Below, one piece after another: positions 21,692 to 31,499 of a stretch of DNA of 64,000 bases. The number at the start of each line of letters is the position of its first letter. Positions within the stretch are counted from its first letter, which is position 1. The notes beneath the pieces were generated by a model. That model was not told where the DNA came from. It was given only the letters and a program-made list of their open reading frames with translations, and did no database searches. The stretch spans positions 186,001-250,000 of the forward strand of contig JACQEP010000004.1 in the NCBI GenBank assembly GCA_016200485.1. The letters are read 5' to 3'. The stretch comes from Gammaproteobacteria bacterium (lineage in GTDB: Bacteria; Pseudomonadota; Gammaproteobacteria; Tenderiales; Tenderiaceae). A program made the position numbers and the translations under genes.

Positions 21692-21839
21692 GGTCCCTCC
21701 CTCACGAGTTATGCCTCATAATCCCTACCCGTGCCCTCAGTCATTAACGGCACGAGAAGAATAAAACTTATGCTATCATCAAACGTAGATAATAAAGGAA
21801 AATCTGCTCAGGTTTCCTCTTAAAATTATAGCGGCCATT

Positions 21840-24044
21840 GTGGCCTCCAAAATGGGAATCGCTGTGGACGGTATTACACTTTCGTCGGACATTAGCCGTA
21901 TCATCGAGGCTCGCCATCACGATCCTTTTGCAGTGTTGGGGCGCCACACGTTGAGCGATGGTAAATCGTTAATCCGAGCTTTTATTCCCCGCGCCCGCAC
22001 AGTGGGAATTGCCGATACCAATATCACCTTGGAACGTCTTCCCGGCACGGATATTTTCGAATGGCGGGGGCCTACTGACAAGATCAAGGATCTTTACCGG
22101 CTACGCTGGCAAGACGATCACAATCAAACCCACATTCAGTACGACCCTTATTGTTTTCCACCCGTACTTTCAGAATTTGACCTTCACCTCTTTGGCGAAG
22201 GCAAGCACTGGCATGCCTATCGAATTTTAGGTGCACACCCCCACGTCCACGAAGGCATCGAGGGGGTGTTATTCGCCACTTGGGCTCCCAATGCCGAACG
22301 TATCAGCGTCGTGGGCGACTTCAACGAATGGGATGGCCGCCGCCATCCGATGCGCGTGCGCGGCGATACCGGTGTCTGGGAATTGTTCATTCCCGGATTG
22401 CACAGCGGCGATTATTACAAATTTGAAATCCGCAACCGCAATAGCGGTGAACTGCTGACCAAGTCAGACCCCTATGGTCAATATTTCGAACTGCGCCCAG
22501 GCACCGCCTCAATCATCACCGATCCCAGCCAATATCAGTGGCAAGATCAGAATTGGCTGCACCTTCGCGAACAAAACAGCTGGCTTCACGAAGCGATGTC
22601 TATTTACGAAGTCCATCTTGGCTCCTGGCAGCGAGATGAGGCGGGTAACTTTCTAAATTATCGCGAACTTGCGCACCGCATTGTCGGCCATGTGCGTGAC
22701 CTTGGCTTTACCCACATTGAGTTATTGCCTATCACCGAGCACCCGTTTGATGGCTCTTGGGGTTATCAAGCGACAGGCTATTACGCCCCCACCAGCCGTT
22801 TCGGTAAGCCCGATGATTTCCGCTATTTCGTCGACTACTGTCATCGTCACAATATCGGCGTTCTGTTGGACTGGGTGCCAGGCCATTTCCCGAAAGATGC
22901 CTTCGGACTCGCCCGCTTTGACGGCTCGGCATTGTATGAGCATGAAGACCCACGCCTGGGCGAACATCGCGACTGGGGCACATTGATCTTCAATTATGGC
23001 CGCAATGAGGTGCGCAATTTCCTCTTTTCCAGCGCTCTTTACTGGCTTGAAGAATTCCACATCGACGGCCTGCGCGTCGACGCCGTCGCCTCGATGCTGT
23101 ATCTCGACTACTCCCGCAACGAAGGCGAATGGGTACCCAACATCTATGGTGGCAGGGAAAACCTCGAAGCGATTTCCTTCTTGCGCCAATTGAATGAAGC
23201 CACTCATCAACGCCACCCCGGCACCATGATCATGGCCGAGGAATCCACCGCCTGGCCAATGGTGTCGCGCCCCGTTTATCTCGGCGGACTAGGCTTTAGC
23301 ACCAAATGGAACATGGGCTGGATGAACGATAGCTTGCAATATTTCAGCAAGGATCCTATCCACCGCCATTATCATCATGACCTGTTGACCTTCAGCTTGC
23401 TCTACGCCTTCACCGAAAATTTTATCCTGCCGTTCTCACACGATGAAGTGGTGCATGGCAAGGGTTCCATGCTCAACAAGATGCCGGGGGACGAATGGCA
23501 ACGGTTCGCCAACTTGCGGTTGTTGTATTTCTACATGTTCACTCATCCCGGCAAAAAACTACTTTTCATGGGCTGCGAATTCGCCCAGGGCCAGGAGTGG
23601 AACAGCGCCGATACCCTGGATTGGTATGTCCTTGACTACCCACTGCACCAGGGGATTCGAACCCTGGTGCGTGATCTCAATCGCATGTATCGCGAAAATA
23701 AGGCGCTGCATCATTTCGATTTCGAAGCTGCGGGTTTTGAGTGGATTGATTGCCATGATGCCGCGCAATCGGTACTCACTTATTTACGCCACAGCAGCCA
23801 TAATGACTTCGTCATCGTCGGACTGAACTTCACACCAGTACCTCGCGAACGTTATCGTATCGGCGTACCCGAGGCAGGTGTTTATCAGGAAATTCTTTGC
23901 ACAGACTCTGCCTATTATGGTGGCAGCAATATGGGCAATGGCGCGGGGCTGGTCTCAGAACCCATTCCATGGATGGGGCGCCCCCACTCCATAGAGTTTA
24001 CGCTGCCGCCATTGGCCGGGGTTGTGCTGCGACGGATTGGTTAA
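21840..24044 (+). CDS. glgB: 1,4-alpha-glucan branching enzyme (GH13)
   Basis: Introduces alpha-1,6 branches into glycogen. The 734-residue protein is of the long form: an N1 domain (about 20-110, [10 protein letters not shown]), a CBM48 (about 125-220, [20 protein letters not shown]), the catalytic barrel and an all-beta C-terminal domain. Catalytic segments seen are [25 protein letters not shown] (nucleophile Asp), AEESTAWP (Glu) and [13 protein letters not shown] (Asp). The frame can start at a GTG (21840) or an ATG four codons later; neither has a strong ribosome site. No glycogen synthase gene lies beside it in this window. Confidence 0.97.
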   Translation: MASKMGIAVDGITLSSDISRIIEARHHDPFAVLGRHTLSDGKSLIRAFIPRARTVGIADTNITLERLPGTDIFEWRGPTDKIKDLYRLRWQDDHNQTHIQYDPYCFPPVLSEFDLHLFGEGKHWHAYRILGAHPHVHEGIEGVLFATWAPNAERISVVGDFNEWDGRRHPMRVRGDTGVWELFIPGLHSGDYYKFEIRNRNSGELLTKSDPYGQYFELRPGTASIITDPSQYQWQDQNWLHLREQNSWLHEAMSIYEVHLGSWQRDEAGNFLNYRELAHRIVGHVRDLGFTHIELLPITEHPFDGSWGYQATGYYAPTSRFGKPDDFRYFVDYCHRHNIGVLLDWVPGHFPKDAFGLARFDGSALYEHEDPRLGEHRDWGTLIFNYGRNEVRNFLFSSALYWLEEFHIDGLRVDAVASMLYLDYSRNEGEWVPNIYGGRENLEAISFLRQLNEATHQRHPGTMIMAEESTAWPMVSRPVYLGGLGFSTKWNMGWMNDSLQYFSKDPIHRHYHHDLLTFSLLYAFTENFILPFSHDEVVHGKGSMLNKMPGDEWQRFANLRLLYFYMFTHPGKKLLFMGCEFAQGQEWNSADTLDWYVLDYPLHQGIRTLVRDLNRMYRENKALHHFDFEAAGFEWIDCHDAAQSVLTYLRHSSHNDFVIVGLNFTPVPRERYRIGVPEAGVYQEILCTDSAYYGGSNMGNGAGLVSEPIPWMGRPHSIEFTLPPLAGVVLRRIG

Positions 24045-24049
24045 ATAAT

Positions 24050-24077
24050 GTAGGGGCGATTCATGAATCGCCCCTAC
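24050..24077. repeat. perfect 28-bp palindrome (TAGGGGC family)
   Basis: GTAGGGGCGATTCA followed immediately by its exact reverse complement. It lies between the converging glgB and the EcfT-like gene and is followed by ATTTTTG on the plus strand, so it may terminate glgB. A related near-palindrome is at 53112. This motif type is widespread between genes in bacteria, which suggests a dispersed repeat rather than a dedicated terminator. Confidence 0.8.
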
Positions 24078-24118
24078 GATTGATTTTTGCCCTTGTGATC
24101 AGGTTTTTTGACAAACTG

Positions 24119-24826
24119 TTAAATGGCAATATAACTCACCGCGTAAAAACTTAGCACCAATCCCAATGGCAATAGCCATTGTTGCGCTGATGGCCTGGCG
24201 GAGATTTCCAATTCAATAGTCGTACACACGCTTTCATCACCGCGGCGTACCACCTGACTGAAAATCGTGGCCGCGGCCGATCCATATTGCGCCAGCTTTG
24301 ATGATTGCGAGGGCAGAGACTTCACCTGCCCTGCCACGAGTGATTGCACCTCATTCACACACTCCAAGGTCATCACAATACGCACTGCCATTCGCTCCGG
24401 GTTCACCCCGAACAAACGCAACGGCGACACCAACCAATAAAGCGCACTGATTAACGGCTCACGTTGCGTCGTCAACAATAACAAACTCACCGCAGTCACG
24501 ATCAGCACCAGCACCGCAATCCGATGCACAGCAAGTGCCAGCCCTTCCCTGCTCGGCAACCACTCCGGCGCACCCTGCCAGAGGCTCTGACCAGGCGTTA
24601 GCCAGCAATAAATCAACACTATGGAAAGGAAAAACCAACGCAATCGCCATACCATCGGCCATGCAACACGCATCGTGCGCCCGCCATTACAGGCAATGAG
24701 CATCAAAATAAGACCGAGGGCGAGATAAAACTGATTGATTGAACCCAGCGAAATTGACAGGCTAAAAATCAAAAAGGCTGCAATACGGATGACTGGATGA
24801 ACCGCTTCGATTATTTTGCAACTCAT
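24119..24826 (-). CDS. CbiQ/EcfT-like integral membrane protein
   Basis: 235 residues with about five or six membrane helices (for example IRIAAFLIFSLSISLGSI, FYLALGLILMLIAC, LALAVHRIAVLVLIVTAVSLLLL). Layout and length resemble the transmembrane subunit of energy-coupling-factor transporters, and the segment LFGVNPERMAVRIVMTLECV fits the region before the coupling helices. The cytoplasmic part ends with ISARPSAQQW, only loosely like the usual Ala-Arg-Gly motif. No ATPase or substrate-binding subunit is adjacent; fimV lies upstream. The family assignment is moderate and the substrate unknown. Confidence 0.6.
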   Translation of the reverse strand: MSCKIIEAVHPVIRIAAFLIFSLSISLGSINQFYLALGLILMLIACNGGRTMRVAWPMVWRLRWFFLSIVLIYCWLTPGQSLWQGAPEWLPSREGLALAVHRIAVLVLIVTAVSLLLLTTQREPLISALYWLVSPLRLFGVNPERMAVRIVMTLECVNEVQSLVAGQVKSLPSQSSKLAQYGSAAATIFSQVVRRGDESVCTTIELEISARPSAQQWLLPLGLVLSFYAVSYIAI

Positions 24827-24908
24827 CGAAAATCTTCCTGAAAAACGATCCGAACTTACGCGTATATTCGTGTTTTTGCGAAAAAGCGCGGTTTATGGTT
24901 TATTCAGA

Positions 24909-27587
24909 TCAACCAATCTGCTGAATTAAGTGCTGGGCCTCTTGGCGTTGCATTTCACTCCCCTCGACAACAACCTCATCGAGAATCGTGCGCGCCCCCG
25001 CCTGGTCACCCATGTCGATGTAGGCCTTGGCCAAATCCAATTTCGTTCCCACGACATCGTCGGAACTGTCGAACACCGTTGATTCCAGCTCTTCTTCGAT
25101 GGGGCCAAATTGAGAAACCGCTTCATCCAGATTCCACTCCTGATTGGCCACTGAAGTTTGTTCAGCAACCACGGTTACATCGCCCATCTCCGCCGCCGTT
25201 TCTTCCAATCCCCAGTTTTTATTGACTTCCACATGTTCCGCATCAACAGGCGTCACGGCGACATGTTCTTCCGGCGGCATCTCTGATTTGAGATCGAGTC
25301 CGCCAAATTCGGAAACCGCTGCCTCCAGCGTCCATTCACTGGATTCACCCAAACCCACTACAGACTCGGCAGCAACAGTCTCATCACTGACAAGCGAAGA
25401 CAACAAATCATCGGCACGTTGTTCCAGCGACGAATCCAAATCCGTATTTTTGGCAACCGTTGGTTCAGTCCCCAGGTCAAAATTTATCTCACCTGGCAGG
25501 TCAAGATTCAGATTCAATGCATCGCCAGCCTTGGTATCCAGGGCATTCATATCCCCCACATCCAGGCTCGCAGCAAGATCAGCATCGCTCAATGTTGCAG
25601 ATGCCGCTGATACATCAAACTCGAGGTTGTTATCAGCGCCAGAAGTAGCGCCCGGCTCAGCATCGACTGCCGCTACCGCAGCACCCGCTTCGGCAAATAA
25701 TGGATGTTCCGGACATAACTCACGCCCCATCTCAATCGCTTGCGACCACACTTGATTACCCTGCCCGCCTGCCATGGCATACAGAGATTCTGCCTGGGCT
25801 TCAAAAGCTTCCTTATTCTTGGTGGTGTGATAAATCTCCATCAATTTCAACCGGAGTTCACTCCGGTCTGGATGATTACGTATCGCCTCTTTCAACAATA
25901 CCTCGGCCTGCTCATAACGGCGATAGGCAAGATAGACATCTGCTTCGGCGACGGGATCGATATCGGCTTCTTCAGTATGGATGGAACCGATATCGGAAGT
26001 TGAATATTCCGGCACCCCAGCCACAGCGGATTCAAATTCATTGCCAGGAGTACTCGATACCGTTGCCGCCGCAGCGGGCGCCGCTGACGACCTGGTCTGC
26101 GATTTAGCTGCCACAAGCGATTCAAACGAAACACCGCCAGGGATCGGTTCATCAACAGCACCTTGCCGGCGTTTACGCAGATACGCAACCACACCCAACA
26201 CCAACAATAAAGGTATGCCCACCGCCAAACCTAAAAGCTTTGGATCAGCCAACAACTGATCAACAAAACTTTGCTCGGGTTCAGGCTGAGAAACCGGCTT
26301 CGGCTTTGGCGTGGGAGCTGCTGGTGACGGTTGCGCCACTTCCGGTCCCACTGTTTCCGGTGTTGCTGCGCCTACCTGCGGCGTTGTGCCTTGCGTCACG
26401 CCGCTTTGCAGCGCCGAAAAAGTATCGTCCTTAAGCGTAATCAGCCGTTGCATGGCCTGGATTTGCTTTTCCAGCTCCGCAACACGATTGTGCAAATCGG
26501 TATTCTCCTGGCGCATTGCCTCGGCGGTTTCCTGGGCGATGGCCAGCTCTTTCTGCAAGGATCCCCCCTTGCCACTCTTACCGGTACCACCCAATCCATT
26601 CGCCGTCTGAGTTTCATCCGGCGTCACCAACTTCAGCCGCGCATTCGCAGAAGGTGTAGCCGCTGAATTAGGCGCTACCGCGCTCGATGTTGCTGGCGTC
26701 GACTCGGCTGCTGTGGCAGCTTGTTGTCCCGCAACTTCCTGTCTGACACCCGCCATGACATTCGAACCACGATGGCCACTCGCCAACCACTGCTGATATT
26801 GGCGATTGGTCTCGGCGACCGCCTCATCTTTGGAAAGCGCGCCAATCACATCCATCTCCGGGGCACGCAATATGTAGCCGGCCTTCAGCCCGTTTACATT
26901 GCCCCCCATGAAGGCTTCTGGATTTTCTTTCACCAGTGCCACCATCATTTGTGCGATGCCCACGGAATCATTCGATCGCATCCGTTTGGCAATCGTCCAC
27001 AAGGTATCCGTACGTTGCGTTGGCCCATAACTACCTACTGCTGCAGACGGTGCTACCGGCTGCGCACGCGGCGCAACGACAACGGGCTGTTCACGCTCAA
27101 TTTTTGCCGAGCCTGTCGTCGGCGCCTCAACCGGCATCGCCTTTTCTTCAGCATCAAAGACAGGTGGATCCAACAGCAGGGTATACTCGCGCAACATCTG
27201 GCCATTGGCCCAGTTGACGGTGACGACAAAATCAAGAAAGGGTTCACGTATCGCGCGATTGGAACTGAGTTTGACGTAGGGGGCGCCACGCCCCTGTTTG
27301 ATGACCTCAAACACAATATTGGCCAAGGCCGGAGTACGCTCCACACCGAGCTTTTCAAAAGCGGCATTGGTCGCCAATTGCACCGTCAACCCTTCCAGCT
27401 CGGCAGGAGTGGTTGCCAGTAGTTTGATTTCTGCCTTTAAGGGCTCATTGAGAGCAGACTGAACCGAGATGTCGCCCATTCCCAAGGCATAAGCTCCGGC
27501 CGGCACCCACAGGCAGGCTCCAAGAGCCACGGCCAACTTCCGTATTTTCAATCCCTTATACAATTTTCCGTCTCGTTTATGCATCAC
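24909..27587 (-). CDS. fimV: FimV-like polar hub protein
   Basis: Large inner-membrane protein that organises the cell pole, type IV pili and twitching motility in relatives. In its 892 residues I see: a signal or anchor segment (LAVALGACLWVPAGAYA), the FimV N-terminal domain (MGDISVQSALNEPLKAEIKL), a LysM-like domain at about 190-250 (TDTLWTIAKRM), a coiled coil near 345-385, one membrane helix (LGLAVGIPLLLVLGVVAYL), and an acidic cytosolic part with TPR-like repeats. The last helices (LDLAKAYIDMGDQAGARTIL) are the conserved FimV C-terminal domain. The neighbourhood asd-asd2-fimV matches Pseudomonas. Confidence 0.95.
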   Translation of the reverse strand: MMHKRDGKLYKGLKIRKLAVALGACLWVPAGAYALGMGDISVQSALNEPLKAEIKLLATTPAELEGLTVQLATNAAFEKLGVERTPALANIVFEVIKQGRGAPYVKLSSNRAIREPFLDFVVTVNWANGQMLREYTLLLDPPVFDAEEKAMPVEAPTTGSAKIEREQPVVVAPRAQPVAPSAAVGSYGPTQRTDTLWTIAKRMRSNDSVGIAQMMVALVKENPEAFMGGNVNGLKAGYILRAPEMDVIGALSKDEAVAETNRQYQQWLASGHRGSNVMAGVRQEVAGQQAATAAESTPATSSAVAPNSAATPSANARLKLVTPDETQTANGLGGTGKSGKGGSLQKELAIAQETAEAMRQENTDLHNRVAELEKQIQAMQRLITLKDDTFSALQSGVTQGTTPQVGAATPETVGPEVAQPSPAAPTPKPKPVSQPEPEQSFVDQLLADPKLLGLAVGIPLLLVLGVVAYLRKRRQGAVDEPIPGGVSFESLVAAKSQTRSSAAPAAAATVSSTPGNEFESAVAGVPEYSTSDIGSIHTEEADIDPVAEADVYLAYRRYEQAEVLLKEAIRNHPDRSELRLKLMEIYHTTKNKEAFEAQAESLYAMAGGQGNQVWSQAIEMGRELCPEHPLFAEAGAAVAAVDAEPGATSGADNNLEFDVSAASATLSDADLAASLDVGDMNALDTKAGDALNLNLDLPGEINFDLGTEPTVAKNTDLDSSLEQRADDLLSSLVSDETVAAESVVGLGESSEWTLEAAVSEFGGLDLKSEMPPEEHVAVTPVDAEHVEVNKNWGLEETAAEMGDVTVVAEQTSVANQEWNLDEAVSQFGPIEEELESTVFDSSDDVVGTKLDLAKAYIDMGDQAGARTILDEVVVEGSEMQRQEAQHLIQQIG

Positions 27588-27688
27588 ACATTAGTGACCG
27601 TTGATCTATATAACGGCTGTGTTGTGAGTTTCATAAATCGCTATTGAATCCCTGTGGTCCGAATGGAAAATATCCTTTTTCCATCCTC

Positions 27689-27704
27689 AGGAAGGCCGGC
27701 CTTC
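27689..27704. repeat. GC-rich 16-bp palindrome after asd2
   Basis: GGAAGGCCGGCCTTCC, self-complementary, a dozen bases beyond the asd2 stop and before fimV. There is no T tract on the minus strand, so if it terminates or stabilises the leu-asd message it does so without the usual tail. Confidence 0.5.
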
Positions 27705-27716
27705 CCGTCCTGCGAC

Positions 27717-28733
27717 TCAGTTCAGATATTCTTTTAACAGAATTTCCGCGATCTGAATACCGTTCAAAGCCGCTCCTTTGCGAACGTTATCGACCGTAAT
27801 CCACAAATCTAAACCCTTGGAATGTGACAAATCTTCCCGAATTCGTCCAACACAGACCTTATCCTTACCTACTGCATCACTCACAGGGGTCGGATAATGA
27901 CCATCGTCACACACCATCAACCCCGGAGCCCGTTTCAATAAGGCGCGCGCGGCCTCAGCGGTAAGCTTGGTTTTAGTTTCGATATGCACGGCGGCACTAT
28001 GGCCAAAAAATACTGGCACACGCACGGTTGTCGGGTTAATCGCCTGTATCGCATCACCAAAAAGCTTGCGGGTTTCGGTGACGATCTTCATTTCCTCTTC
28101 ACTGTAACCATTCGACTCAAAATCACCGACCTGAGGAATCACATTGAAGGCAATCTGCTTGGGAAAGAGTTTCGGTTTAATAGGTTGGGCATTGAGCAAA
28201 TTAGCCGTTTGCTTTGCCAATTCCCCCACCCCCGACTGACCGGCACCCGACACTGCTTGAAAAGTCACCACATTGACACGTTCGACGCCGGCTGCATCAT
28301 GCAAAGGTTTAAGCACCATCGCCAGTTGTATCACCATGCAACTTGGCATAGCAATAATGTTGTTGTCGCGGAAATTGGCAAGTGCTGCTGCATTGACCTC
28401 CGGCACGATCAGCGGCACATCCTCTTCCAGACGGAATTCCGGCGTTCGGTCAATCACCACACAATTGGCAGCAGCAGCCTTGGGGGAAAATTCGCGCGAC
28501 ACACGTGCACTGGCGCAAAAAAATGCGATCTGAGTTTGAGAAAAATCAAACTTGGCGACATCTTCCACCCGCAGATTCTTGCCACCGAACTGCACCCGGC
28601 CACCGGCCGCATCCATTTCTTCAAGCGGATACAGATTAGCCACAGGAAAGGCTCGCGCCTCGAGAATTTCAAGCAAAGTCTCGCCGACCGTACCCGTCGC
28701 GCCGACGACGGCAACATTCACACCCTGATTCAC
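27717..28733 (-). CDS. second aspartate-semialdehyde dehydrogenase (Asd2 type)
   Basis: Belongs to the ASADH fold and would convert aspartyl phosphate to the semialdehyde if active. I place the start at GTG 28733: TAAGGAG lies six bases before it and its TAA is the asd1 stop. This gives 338 residues beginning VNQGVNVAVVGATGTVG, the NADP-binding motif. The catalytic cysteine is present in MPSCMVIQL, where the family usually has NPNCSTIQ; the substrate-binding glutamine is kept, and RVPVFFGHSAAVHIET carries the expected active-site histidine. The Usg-1 paralogues known from this position in other gammaproteobacteria have lost the cysteine, so this copy may be functional. Confidence 0.9.
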   Translation of the reverse strand: MNQGVNVAVVGATGTVGETLLEILEARAFPVANLYPLEEMDAAGGRVQFGGKNLRVEDVAKFDFSQTQIAFFCASARVSREFSPKAAAANCVVIDRTPEFRLEEDVPLIVPEVNAAALANFRDNNIIAMPSCMVIQLAMVLKPLHDAAGVERVNVVTFQAVSGAGQSGVGELAKQTANLLNAQPIKPKLFPKQIAFNVIPQVGDFESNGYSEEEMKIVTETRKLFGDAIQAINPTTVRVPVFFGHSAAVHIETKTKLTAEAARALLKRAPGLMVCDDGHYPTPVSDAVGKDKVCVGRIREDLSHSKGLDLWITVDNVRKGAALNGIQIAEILLKEYLN

Positions 28734-28743
28734 CGCCAACTCC

Positions 28744-29856
28744 TTAATGTTCCAACAAGATACGCAACATGCGGCGTAGCGGCTCGGCCGCCCCCCACAA
28801 CAACTGGTCACCCACGGTAAATGCAGACAAATACTGCGGCCCCATATTCAGCTTGCGCATGCGACCTACGGGCACCGTCAGGGTCCCGGTAACCGCCGCC
28901 GGCGTCAACTCACGCATGGTGATCGCGCGATCATTGGGTACTACTTTCACCCAATCATTATGTGCAGCGATGATGCCATGAATCTCATCCAGCGAAACAT
29001 CCTTCGTCATCTTGATCGTCAGCGCCTGACTGTGACAACGCATGGCGCCGATACGCACGCACAAACCATCAATTGGAATTTGCTTGTCGCTACGGCCCAG
29101 AATCTTGTTACATTCGACCTGCGCCTTCCACTCTTCCTTGCTCTGGCCACTTTCGAGTTGCACGTCAATCCATGGAATCAAAGACCCCGCCAGCGGCACC
29201 GGCCAGGCCTCAAGCGGATAACGATCGGAACGCAGGAAATCAGCAACCTTCTTGTCAATTTCAAGTATCGCCGACGCCGGGTTATCCACCAGCGCCTTAA
29301 CTTCACCATTCACCGCGCCCATTTGCTGAATCAATTCGCGCATATTACGCGCACCGGCACCGGAAGCCGCCTGATAGGTCATTGGGCTGATCCACTCGAT
29401 CAAACCTTTGTCGAACAAGCCACCAATCGCCATCAGCATCAGTGATACGGTGCAGTTACCGCCGACATAGGTCTTGATGCCTTTCTTCAAGCCATCTTTG
29501 ATCACATGCTTGTTAACCGGATCGAGAACGATGATGGCATCATCTTTCATGCGTAAGGCAGAAGCGGCATCGATCCAATAACCTTTCCAACCTGCGCCGC
29601 GCAATTGCGGATAAATATCCTTGGTGTAATCGCCGCCCTGGCAGGTGATGATCACATCCATCGCCTTGAGATCGTCGATGCTACCAGCATCTTTGAGCGG
29701 CGGCACGTCCTTACCAATATCCGGCCCCTTGCCGCCGATCTGTGAAGTGGTGAAGAATACGGGATCGATATGATCGAAATCCCGCTCTTCACGCATCCGC
29801 TGCATCAGTACCGAACCGACCATCCCACGCCAACCGATTAGCCCTACTCTTTTCAT
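28744..29856 (-). CDS. asd: aspartate-semialdehyde dehydrogenase
   Basis: Reduces aspartyl-4-phosphate to aspartate semialdehyde, the branch point to lysine/diaminopimelate, methionine and threonine. The 370-residue protein matches the E. coli type from the start ([20 protein letters not shown]). The nucleophile cysteine is in [16 protein letters not shown] and the later [15 protein letters not shown] carries substrate-binding residues. Between leuB and asd2. Repeat R4 lies directly upstream. Confidence 0.97.
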   Translation of the reverse strand: MKRVGLIGWRGMVGSVLMQRMREERDFDHIDPVFFTTSQIGGKGPDIGKDVPPLKDAGSIDDLKAMDVIITCQGGDYTKDIYPQLRGAGWKGYWIDAASALRMKDDAIIVLDPVNKHVIKDGLKKGIKTYVGGNCTVSLMLMAIGGLFDKGLIEWISPMTYQAASGAGARNMRELIQQMGAVNGEVKALVDNPASAILEIDKKVADFLRSDRYPLEAWPVPLAGSLIPWIDVQLESGQSKEEWKAQVECNKILGRSDKQIPIDGLCVRIGAMRCHSQALTIKMTKDVSLDEIHGIIAAHNDWVKVVPNDRAITMRELTPAAVTGTLTVPVGRMRKLNMGPQYLSAFTVGDQLLWGAAEPLRRMLRILLEH

Positions 29857-29875
29857 TTTTTATTCCTCAAAGATT

Positions 29876-29943
29876 AGAACCGCAAAAGCCGCAAAGTAAA
29901 AAATTGTTTCTACTTTGCGTTACGTTGCGGCCTTCGCGGTAAA
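29876..29943. repeat. inverted-arm dispersed repeat R4 (CCGCAAAG subtype)
   Basis: Left arm about 29879-29901 (AACCGCAAAAGCCGCAAAGT), right arm about 29910-29943 (TACTTTGCGTTACGTTGCGG onward). A short loop of about 8 bases makes this the most compact copy. Its wording is nearer to R5 than to the CGCGGAG copies. Lies between leuB and asd. Confidence 0.8.
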
Positions 29944-29949
29944 CAGCCT

Positions 29950-31026
29950 TTAAACCCGTAACGCCGCCACCACAGCGTCACCCATGCCGCAGGTACCTAT
30001 CTTCCTGGTGCCCTCGGTATAAATATCCCCGGTTCGATATCCCTGCCCTAACACCTGCTTAACCGCGTTCCGGATCCAATCCGCCAATGCAAGCTCATTC
30101 AAAGAATAGCGCAACATCATCTCTACCGACAGAATCGTGGCCAGTGGATTGGCAATATTTTTACCGGCAATGTCCGGCGCCGAGCCGTGGATTGGCTCAT
30201 ACATACCCTTATTATTCTGGTCCAAGGAAGCAGACGGCAACATGCCGATGGAACCCGTCAGCATAGAAGCCTCATCCGACAGAATGTCACCGAAGATATT
30301 ACCGGTCACAATCACGTCAAACTGCTTCGGATTGCGTATCAACTGCATCGCCGCGTTGTCGACATACATGTGCGACAACTCAATCTGTGGATATTCCTTG
30401 GCAACGTCGATCACAACTTCTTTCCACAACTCGCTGCACTCCAAGACATTGGCCTTTTCGACCGAACACAGCTTCTTGTTACGCTTCATCGCACTCTTGA
30501 AGGCGACATGGGCGACACGCCGCACCTCAGATTCCGAATAAAGCATGGTATTAAATCCAACGCGCTCACCATTGCGCACTTCAATGCCACGCGGCTGACC
30601 GAAATAAATATCCCCCGTCAGTTCACGAACAATCATGATGTCGAGTCCAGCCACCACTTCCGGCTTCAGTGTCGAGGCATCTGCCAACTCAGGATACAAA
30701 AATGCCGGTCGCAGATTGGCAAACAGATTCAGTTCCTTGCGGATGCGCAACAAACCACGCTCCGGCCGTTTGTCGCGAGGCAAGGTATCGTATTTCGGGC
30801 CACCGACGGCACCGAGCAACACCGCGTCTGCCTGCTTGGCCAGCTTCAATGTTTGCTCTGGCAAGGGATCAGCAGCGGCATCGTAACCCGCGCCGCCAAT
30901 GGGCGCCTCTTCCAGCTCGATCTTCAAACCGTAATCAGCACTCAGGCATTTCAACACCTTCACTGCCTCGGCGACAATCTCCGGGCCGATGCCGTCACCG
31001 GGTAGTACAGCTATCTTTTTGGTCAT
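29950..31026 (-). CDS. leuB: 3-isopropylmalate dehydrogenase
   Basis: Oxidises and decarboxylates 3-isopropylmalate to 2-oxoisocaproate with NAD, the third leucine-specific step. From the ATG at 31026 the protein has 358 residues and starts [18 protein letters not shown]; a TTG four codons upstream is less likely. Seen: [14 protein letters not shown], the catalytic Lys-Asp region ([19 protein letters not shown]) and [14 protein letters not shown] for the cofactor. Separated from leuD by the GxxExxY element, which must be read through if leuCDB is still one operon. Confidence 0.97.
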   Translation of the reverse strand: MTKKIAVLPGDGIGPEIVAEAVKVLKCLSADYGLKIELEEAPIGGAGYDAAADPLPEQTLKLAKQADAVLLGAVGGPKYDTLPRDKRPERGLLRIRKELNLFANLRPAFLYPELADASTLKPEVVAGLDIMIVRELTGDIYFGQPRGIEVRNGERVGFNTMLYSESEVRRVAHVAFKSAMKRNKKLCSVEKANVLECSELWKEVVIDVAKEYPQIELSHMYVDNAAMQLIRNPKQFDVIVTGNIFGDILSDEASMLTGSIGMLPSASLDQNNKGMYEPIHGSAPDIAGKNIANPLATILSVEMMLRYSLNELALADWIRNAVKQVLGQGYRTGDIYTEGTRKIGTCGMGDAVVAALRV

Positions 31027-31047
31027 ATTTTCTCTCAAAAATCATCA

Positions 31048-31493
31048 TAAACCGCGAAGGACGCAAAGGAACGCTAAGATTGCAGCTGATTCACAACCCG
31101 CTTCAAGCCATCCTTCATATGTTTTACATTAAAGTTAAGCAAAAAACCCAAACGATAATCTCCCAGCTTGAGATAACTCAGAAGCTGAGCCAAATGGATA
31201 TCAGTAATCTTATCTACCGCTTTCAGCTCCATTACAACGGCATCCGCAACCAGCAAATCGATCCGATATCCCACATCAAGTTTCAATCCATCATAATGCA
31301 CAGGCAAACCAACCTGGCGTTTCACATCCACTTGCTTAGCAAGCTCATAAGCCAAACATGCTTCATAGGCGCTTTCTAACAACCCAGGCCCCAATGCCGA
31401 ATGAACCTTAAATGCACAATCAAGAATAATTTTCCCAATCTTTTCTGCATTCATTTATTTTCCTTGGCGTTCCTTTGCGTCCTTTGCGGTTAA
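31048..31493. mobile_element. candidate full-length element R5: GxxExxY gene enclosed by inverted arms
   Basis: Left arm about 31048-31079 (starts AACCGCGAAGGACGCAAAGG) and right arm about 31461-31493 (starts TCCTTGGCGTTCCTTTGCGT) are inverted copies differing at about three positions. The single gene between them uses bases of the left arm for its stop and of the right arm for its ribosome-binding site. It sits between leuD and leuB. That it is mobile is inference; no target duplication was recognised. Confidence 0.6.
31074..31454 (-). CDS. GxxExxY protein (PD-(D/E)XK nuclease-like)
   Basis: 126 residues. The name-giving motif is G24-L-L-E27-S-A-Y30. After it come D66 in GYRID, E76-L-K78 in VVMELKAV, and Q90 with Y94 in QLLSYLK; together this is the D-ExK-QxxxY pattern of a PD-(D/E)XK nuclease core. 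The family (often annotated as a PD-(D/E)XK superfamily member) has no established role that I know of. AAGGAAAA precedes the ATG and lies in the repeat arm; the TAG stop is also in an arm. The metal-binding residues appear complete, so activity is possible. It may act on the repeats that flank it; that is inference. Confidence 0.9.
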   Translation of the reverse strand: MNAEKIGKIILDCAFKVHSALGPGLLESAYEACLAYELAKQVDVKRQVGLPVHYDGLKLDVGYRIDLLVADAVVMELKAVDKITDIHLAQLLSYLKLGDYRLGFLLNFNVKHMKDGLKRVVNQLQS

Positions 31494-31499
31494 TCGCTC

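Noticed and set aside
30187-31005. 272-residue plus-strand frame over leuB
   Set aside because: Fully overlaps leuB, which has all family motifs; composition is that of an antisense shadow.
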